The notes under the pieces: model-generated | Databases searched by the model: none | Seen by the model: the letters and a program-made list of their open reading frames with translations, nothing else | Told to the model about the DNA's origin: nothing | Program-made: the position numbers and the translations under genes | Shown: positions 60,183 through 64,000 of the stretch, piece after piece | Position numbering within the stretch: the stretch's first letter is position 1 | Layout: each line of letters opens with the position of its first letter | Assembly: GCF_000208745.1 (NCBI RefSeq) | Contig: NC_030851.1 | Span: 11,244,534-11,308,533 of the forward strand | Reading direction: 5' to 3' | DNA: 64,000 nucleotides | DNA from: Theobroma cacao | Taxonomy: Eukaryota; Streptophyta; Magnoliopsida; Malvales; Malvaceae

Positions 60183-61305
60183 TGTTGGCTCCATTAGTTT
60201 TTGATGACAATAAAACATTCCCATTCATTTGTGTCTAATACCTTTACTTGAGTGTGCAAGAAAATTAATGTATGAAACTAATAAATCAATCTTTCAAAGG
60301 GTATATCAAAAGAAAAAGGGAAATAAAAATAATAAGACATGACTACTTAACAAGGAAGAAGCTCATTAGTTGAATAAGGAAGAATGTTGGTTGGCAAAGA
60401 TTCAAATTGGAGAAATGGAAGGCTGAAGGATATTGAGAAACAGAACCAACTTAGTCGACCAAGAAATGGGCTAGTCGACTAAGTGCTTACTGCCAAAATT
60501 GCCAGAGACAAGGAGTAGAAAACAGAGACGACTTAGTCTACTATGATATTAGTTAGTCTACTAAAAACATTCTACTTGTAAGTTTGAAATTTGCACTAAA
60601 AGACAGAGTAACGGCTAGAACCGACTCCCAATTGTCTTTAACGGCTAGAAAACTGTCAAACTGCCATAAAAAATGTTTCCCCAAGTATAAAAGGGTCTTC
60701 CAATAGTTAGAAACTAGTTTTTAGAAGCATTAGAGAGATTTGAGTCACATAAGAGCTGAAAAACCAGAAAATCTCTCTTGTACCCTGTTGCACCTTAACG
60801 CCCATTCTTTGTACTTGTATTTTGCACTCAACATTGTATCATTTAGATCAACTTGTGATCATAGGTACTTTTTTTTACTTCTCTTCTTGTATTCTTAGAG
60901 TGAGGGAGTCACTCTAAGTGGTTGTTTCAAGCAAGGTTTGCTTGAAAGTGTTAAGGTTGTAACTTAGCATTGAAAAGTTAGGTGTTGGGTTTTAGTTTAG
61001 CCCGTGAAAAACTAGTGTAAAAGCTTTTGACTGAGCCTAGTAAAAGCCATTGTAAAGCTTGGTGAAAGCTTGTGAATTTCACCGATTCCTAGTGGATTTG
61101 TTGTGAAAATCCTTGGTTGGATAATCAAGGTAATGGATGTAGGTCTTAGACCGAACCATTCTAAATTGTGCTGTCTTGTTTACTCTATTTTTGTTGTATT
61201 TTCATTCCTTCATTTGTCTCACCTTTGTCTACACTTAGAGACAATTTTTGAAAGAGTCAAATTGTGCTATTCACCCCCCTCTAGCACATATTATTGAGAC
61301 CAATA
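60183..61305. mobile_element. Copia-type solo LTR, copy 2 (1.12 kb)
   Basis: Begins TGTTGGCTCC and ends GAGACCAATA (terminal CA changed to TA). Perfect duplication AGGTA (60178-60182 and 61306-61310). Collinear with 35281-36356, including TATAAAAGGG and CACCCCCCTCTAGCACAT. It carries CTTAGTCGAC/GTCGACTAAG inverted repeats (60450-60459 and 60474-60483). Confidence 0.92.
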
Positions 61306-61631
61306 AGGTAGGTAGGTTGTATCTAACGTTACAGAATATCAACATAAAATCAACATAAAATCAATGAAAATCAAGATGCTGAGTCAAATAACGTTTAAGA
61401 AAGGTACAAAAAGTTCACTTAGGCCTAGCCCACATGTATACTCGCTCATGAGGGGAAATCTGCATTTTCTCAAGGTTTAGCCCAATCTCGTATGCGTGTG
61501 AGCCCATTCCTCTTTTTTTGATTGCAACAATCCAATAATAAGTTTTCATATATAAAGCACTCACTTCTTTTATACCTTGACAATGTGAGATGTTGAGACC
61601 TTATGAAATACACTATTTTTTCAACACTATT

Positions 61632-62311
61632 ATTATTATTTTATTACTAATTGCCTCCATCGTCTAACCTAATTAACGTGAGTGGTACACTCGCTCTGTG
61701 ATTTTATATGGTTCAAGGAATATCTAAGCTGGGTCTAAGTCTCCAAGCACACCTAGTTCAGCTTATTACAATCGAGCTATCTTGCTGGATCTCATGTTTC
61801 TTATTAGACTCAGCCTTAAGCTACAAGTCTTCACCGAGATAGTAACCTACCCAACTGAATACAAACGATGTTTAGCCCAAAAAGGAGTAATGTCAAAAGG
61901 CTCACTTTTTGATTCGGATCTTGGGCTTCGGAGGGGGTAACGGGTTTGAAGCAAGGACTGAAGCATGAAAAAATGGAAAACTTTGTGGTTGACTAGCTAA
62001 CTGCACAAAGCCCATTGTTATCCATATGGGCTTAAAATGATAATGTCGTAGTAATAGTACGTGAACCTCAGAATGTCACCTTTCTTCTAATTGCAAATTC
62101 TGTTGGAGTCGTTTGATTTGATTGTTAATTCTTTCAGGCCACTGCCCTCCATTTCCATTCTTATTACAAGAAAAAGAAAAAGTATCTTCCAGTATAGTAG
62201 ACTCAACTCTTATTCTATGGATAGTTTTGTCTTTTATTTGTTCGTTTGTCTAACTCTTTTGTTTTCTATTTGCTAGGTTATATTCCTTGAATATAAGTTA
62301 CTGATAATACC
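61632..62311. other. Intergenic, no gene seen
   Basis: Unique-looking sequence right of the Copia element. No recognisable domain; the 61-codon frame near 62091-62276 is not supported. Confidence 0.5.
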
Positions 62312-62319
62312 ATCATCAA

Positions 62320-63135
62320 TAGAGGTGTCAATATGGGTTAGCCTGGCCCAAGCCCTTATGGGTTGAGAAAATATGGGTTGGGCCTAGCCGGTCCATTTTT
62401 ACATGGGTCATCAAAACCCCAGCCTAACCCACCATTTGCTAACCCATGGGTTGGGTTGGGCCAGCCCATTTCTTTTAAAAAAAAACATTTTTATAATTAT
62501 ACCTAACAAACTTCCTATCAATAAAATTGTTTTATAATTTAATCTATAAATTGAATAATAAAAACATGTTACAAACAAAAAAATTATATCAAATATAAAT
62601 AAGCAAATAAATTACATCAATAAAGTTTCAATCTTTAACATAAACTACCATCCCATAAACATAAGTATATAACCAAATAACAAAAACTTCAAGACTTATT
62701 TATATATTCCTCAATCCTCATCCTCAAGCAAAATATTTAAATCTTATTTAGACAGTAATGATGTCTCAAGGTCTAAATCATAATCAATTTATCATCTAAT
62801 ATTCATTGTCATAAAAGAAAAAGAGATAATAAGTTTTAATCTAAACTAAAATTATTAACTTGACAAGTAAAGATTAAAAACATTAAAATATATAAAATAA
62901 GCAATACTATTGGTAACTAAATTATTAATTTTATATAGTTAAATATATAAAATTATTAAATTTTTTTCTGACCCACAAGGTTGGCCTGTCTCAATCCACT
63001 CTAACCCACTGATAAGATGGGTTGGCCCATTTAGGCCCGATTCTAATATGGGCCTAAATTTTCAAACCCAACTCCACCCTATTTTTAATAAAAAATAGAC
63101 CGACCCAATAAACCAGCCCCATTTTGATAAGTCTA
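62320..63135. mobile_element. Non-autonomous hAT-like element (816 bp)
   Basis: Perfect 8-bp duplication ATCATCAA (62312-62319 and 63136-63143). Terminal inverted repeats are TAGAGGTGTCAATATGGG on the left and TAGACTTATCAAAATGGG inverted from the right (14 of 18 match). GGGTTGGGCC-rich subterminal regions surround an AT-rich core with no frame. The 8-bp target and TAG-type ends are hAT hallmarks. Confidence 0.88.
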
Positions 63136-63143
63136 ATCATCAA

Positions 63144-63748
63144 CTCCCTACGATCGGCTAAATATAATTGTTATGCACCCCTTGTCGACATTATAGCTAG
63201 GAGTTTAGTTGTTTAAGTCTTTCTTTTTCTATTTAAATATATCACTTTTTGCCGTTTTGAATGATTATTTGTTAGTCATTTTAGTGCATGGATTACTGTC
63301 CATTGTCTCTACATTTGCTAGGACTAACATGGTTCTTTTTCATTTCAAGATTGAAATTTTTGGCCTCAATAATTTGTGCAGCAATAATCCTCAGTGTTTT
63401 ATATCCTTGTTGGTTTCTTTTATTTATCCTTTTTCTAGTCTCAATTTGGGATATTTCTATTTCTTAATTAATTTTTCTTATTTATCTAATATAAATTCTA
63501 ATAGCGTTACTAGATTATCTCAATTGTGATTTTCTGTGTAAATTATCGCCATACGATGTTTATTTTGAACATAATATCTAAAAAAACCCAATTATTAAAG
63601 AAAAATTAAATAAATTTTTATTTTTTATTGCATTCAATCAAGTTCTTGTACGTTTATTTTGGATCAAATAAGCTCTTAAGATTAATTGTTGTTAATTAAA
63701 ATATTACTTGTCATTTATAACATATGATGTTGACGTGATATACTGACA
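63144..63748. other. AT-rich, no gene assigned
   Basis: A 106-codon plus frame (63209-63529) is Phe/Leu/Ser-rich, as expected of T-rich DNA, and shows no domain. Confidence 0.4.
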
Positions 63749-64000
63749 TGTTGAAATACCCCATACTTTGATATGGTGATAAATAAAGTTGATCGAATGC
63801 AAATTGAGGTCAATTAAAATGTTTAAAAGTGATAAAAGACGAAAGGAATAGTTTAGGATAAAATATTCCGAAAGTGAGAAAATAATAATAAAATAATAAT
63901 AATTTTATCGGAGGAGAATTTGTGAGATAAAAGGCGATTTGGAAGTCAAGTGAGGTATAATAAGGTATTTTGGGTACCAAGGAGACAAGATAAAATTTTT
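63749..64000. repeat. Possible LTR start of another Gypsy element, cut by the window edge
   Basis: TGTTGAAATACCCCATACTT, then TCGAATGCAAATTGAGGTC, reads like the beginning of chromovirus-type LTRs. No partner is visible inside the window, so this is tentative. Confidence 0.3.

Larger units (their letters stand above)
44350..61626 (-). mobile_element. Copia retrotransposon with two nested insertions
   Basis: Perfect 5-bp duplication CTATT (44345-44349 and 61627-61631) outside two LTRs (44350-45142 and 59194-61626). The minus strand carries gag, protease, integrase, RT and RNase H in Copia order. A 9,563-bp LARD-like element splits the RT, and a 1,123-bp solo LTR splits the 5' LTR. Without inserts and duplicated bases it is about 6.6 kb. 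Multiple stops and frameshifts make it non-autonomous. No tRNA primer site is visible between the 5' LTR and gag. Confidence 0.95.
59194..61626 (-). repeat. 5' LTR of the nested Copia element, expanded and interrupted
   Basis: 2,433 bp, of which 1,128 are the solo LTR and its duplicated target. The net 1.3 kb exceeds the 793 bp of its partner because a segment is present in several tandem copies between about 59480 and 60180. Sense edges match the partner, and CTATT flanks both. Confidence 0.93.

Noticed and set aside
63209..63529. 106-codon plus-strand frame rich in Phe, Leu and Ser
   Set aside because: Composition is what T-rich DNA gives by chance. It looks membrane-like but has no family signature.
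1..64000. CRISPR array, operons, tRNA or rRNA genes
   Set aside because: None seen. The tandem repeats lack the spaced-repeat layout of CRISPR, and the sequence is eukaryotic. Sequences matching tRNA ends are retrotransposon primer sites only.

Overview
This is a plant nuclear DNA window, almost certainly from a eudicot. It is AT-rich, with spliced genes and a dense load of LTR retrotransposons and DNA transposons. No bacterial, organellar or viral genes are seen. The species cannot be fixed from the sequence; a woody eudicot is likely. Only two host genes can be supported.

1) 608-5250 (minus): 5' half of a P4-type phospholipid flippase gene of the ALA2 type. Seven coding exons and a 5'-leader intron are resolved, and the gene runs off the left edge. 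Introns 4 and 5 both use GC donors. 2) 41320-42000 (minus): an intact single-exon ERF/AP2 transcriptional repressor (ERF4-like, EAR motif at the C terminus) with a TATA box 65 bp upstream of the ATG.

Nearly everything else is transposon-derived. 6236-10405: a Copia LTR with its initiator-tRNA-Met primer site and a diverged, 5'-truncated second LTR. 10408-12545: decayed Copia integrase/RT/RNase H. 14690-21530 and beyond: two adjacent Tat-like Gypsy gag relics (minus), one interrupted by a 2.6-kb solo LTR. 22.5-38.2 kb: a nest in which a Copia remnant (LTR 36894-38160 plus start of gag) was hit by a CACTA transposon. The CACTA was hit by an Athila-like Gypsy element (25096-33969) and by a Copia-type solo LTR (35281-36356). 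The Athila LTR was hit by another solo LTR (30136-33093), and the Copia LTR by a TRIM (37494-37944). 44350-61626: one Copia element (minus, duplicated target CTATT) whose RT gene is split by a 9.56-kb non-coding LARD-like retrotransposon (46915-56477, duplicated target AACAT). Its 5' LTR is split by a solo LTR (60183-61305, duplicated target AGGTA). 62320-63135: a non-autonomous hAT-like element with a perfect 8-bp target duplication.

The insertion junctions allow relative dating: outer elements are older than inner ones. No autonomous, intact element is present. The observations most worth following are the two consecutive GC-AG introns, two Copia elements with no room for a primer site between 5' LTR and gag ATG, TATA-bearing tandem repeats in one Copia 5' LTR, perfect palindromes around CTGCAG in a solo LTR, the non-coding LARD family, and an assembly artefact at an N (54474).
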